This document shows positions 5,454 to 6,057 of a DNA stretch of 6,057 nucleotides, piece by piece. Location of the stretch: NCBI GenBank assembly GCA_947441895.1, contig CANEUT010000101.1, positions 1-6,057 of the forward strand, given 5' to 3'. How positions within the stretch are numbered: position 1 is the stretch's first letter; each line of letters opens with the position of its first letter. The notes below the pieces were generated by a model. The model saw nothing but the letters and a program-made list of their open reading frames with translations. It made no database searches and was not told the DNA's origin. The stretch comes from Rickettsiales bacterium (lineage in GTDB: Bacteria; Pseudomonadota; Alphaproteobacteria; Rickettsiales; UBA3002). Position numbers and translations under genes: made by a program.

Positions 5454-6057
5454 CTATAAAAGAGAAGGAGCGCACGCCAGCACCAGCGACGGTGATGCTG
5501 GATGTTGTGCGTAGCAGATGTAGCAAGTTTCGTACTATATCAGCACACATTCGTGATGCAATAATCGTTGATTGTTATAAATCCAAAAAACCAAGCCCAG
5601 CCATAGCTAAGAAGATTTATGCAACAACTAGAGCGATATTAACGCAGCTTTATATTGCCTCCACAATGGGGGATAATTCATGTGCGGCCATACCAAGAGA
5701 CAATAACCTTTATACCACGGGTTCGCGGCTACATGCACTGCGGTTCTCAAGTGATATTACCGTTAAGGTAATCGAATGGTTTGTGGCCAATGACTACGCT
5801 GTTCTTTATTTAAAGGGCTGTAAATTCCCCCCAGATGATAACGATGGCGAAGCTGGTGGCTATGTTACCTGCTATCTGCCAACAAAGAAGCTGAGCGATT
5901 TATTCGTGACCGCTCACATTCGTTTAGTCGATATTTTGCAGGAAGCTGACACTCGTGCTCTTGTCGAGCTTCGCGATAGTGAAAAAACACCCCTTCCACT
6001 GCCAAGCGATTGCCCCATCATCGAGCGGTCAGAGCGCCTGCTGCGTGACTATAATAA
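5450..6057 (+). CDS. Unknown protein, 3' end outside the window; possible winged-helix replication initiator or regulator
   Basis: The reading frame stays open from the ATG at 5450 to the window end (202 complete codons). Its start overlaps the integrase stop as ATGA, and no clear Shine-Dalgarno precedes it, so it is probably translated by coupling. I do not recognise the family with certainty. What can be seen is a helical region at about 49-72, then RLHALRFSSDITVKVIEWFV (93-112) as a possible recognition helix. A probable strand pair follows (YAVLYLKG 116-123 and GGYVTCYLP 136-144), joined by an acidic turn rich in Asp and Pro, then TKKLSDLF (145-152). This order resembles a winged-helix fold. 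The later LVELRD (171-176) and ERSERLLRDYN (192-202) recall plasmid and island replication-initiator-like proteins, but that rests on memory of sequence style rather than a search. There is no signal peptide or membrane segment. A transcription regulator or excision factor is the main alternative, although most excisionases are much smaller. Confidence 0.75.
   Translation, partial: MTIKEKERTPAPATVMLDVVRSRCSKFRTISAHIRDAIIVDCYKSKKPSPAIAKKIYATTRAILTQLYIASTMGDNSCAAIPRDNNLYTTGSRLHALRFSSDITVKVIEWFVANDYAVLYLKGCKFPPDDNDGEAGGYVTCYLPTKKLSDLFVTAHIRLVDILQEADTRALVELRDSEKTPLPLPSDCPIIERSERLLRDYN

Larger units (their letters stand above)
3582..6057 (+). mobile_element. Left end of an integrative element in a tRNA gene, incomplete to the right
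   Basis: The call rests on three visible facts: a tRNA 3' end, a large tyrosine recombinase gene starting 84 nt further on and reading inward, and a clear drop in GC compared with the block left of the tRNA. The recombinase is followed by a translationally coupled gene of winged-helix appearance, possibly for replication or regulation of the element. No conjugation, phage structural or cargo genes are in view, so the element could be an integrative mobilisable element, a satellite, a prophage or a remnant. The right boundary is outside the window. Confidence 0.65.

Noticed and set aside
3582..6057. A second copy of the tRNA 3' end (attR), insertion sequences or a CRISPR array
   Set aside because: I read through for repeats of the CCCTCACCCCCCACCA segment and for regularly spaced repeats and found none in the window.

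Overview
The window holds two unlike blocks that meet at a tRNA gene. No taxonomic marker is decisive. The encoded CCA tail of the tRNA, the prepilin N-termini (FSLIELS type) and the integrase family point to a Gram-negative, probably a proteobacterium and possibly an alphaproteobacterium. That placement is inference.

Left block (about 11-3401, minus strand, GC-rich): four consecutive prepilin-like genes are read leftwards, in the order 3401 to 2592, 2595 to 1615, 1624 to 866 and 724 to 11. The first three are joined by short overlaps (4 nt, then 10 nt), and the fourth follows a 141-nt gap. Each protein has a short leader, a prepilin cleavage site and a hydrophobic N-terminal helix. Their exported domains share one plan: a PCP-type loop, a TLGLP-type turn, a WGN..TY-type strand, an (S/I)xGxD loop and, in three of the four, a terminal YFDD/FFDD strand. 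They look like tandem paralogues of a GspG-like pseudopilin fold rather than the usual mix of unrelated minor pilins. One lacks the Glu5 of mature pilins, and one has a C-terminal extension with eight cysteines. A filament of type IV pilus or type II secretion kind is the likely context, but no ATPase, platform protein or prepilin peptidase is visible here.

Boundary (3402-3665): a 104-nt spacer carries a candidate leftward promoter for the pilin operon and a weak candidate rightward promoter for the tRNA. A tRNA with anticodon CAT follows (3506-3581), probably the lysidine-modified tRNA-Ile2, and then a small hairpin that could be a terminator.

Right block (3582-6057, plus strand, AT-richer): a 595-residue tyrosine recombinase starts 84 nt after the tRNA 3' end and is followed, with a 4-nt ATGA overlap, by a second gene that runs off the window. 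A tRNA 3' end, an adjacent integrase reading away from it and a sharp drop in GC together form the usual left edge of an integrated genomic island. The second gene has a winged-helix look and may be a replication initiator or regulator of the element, but this is uncertain. Base composition illustrates the junction: 37 of 60 bases are G or C at 2041-2100, against 21 of 60 at 4381-4440.

There is no gene-free stretch longer than 300 bases. The gaps are 725-865, 3402-3505 and 3582-3665, and each is described in its own entries.
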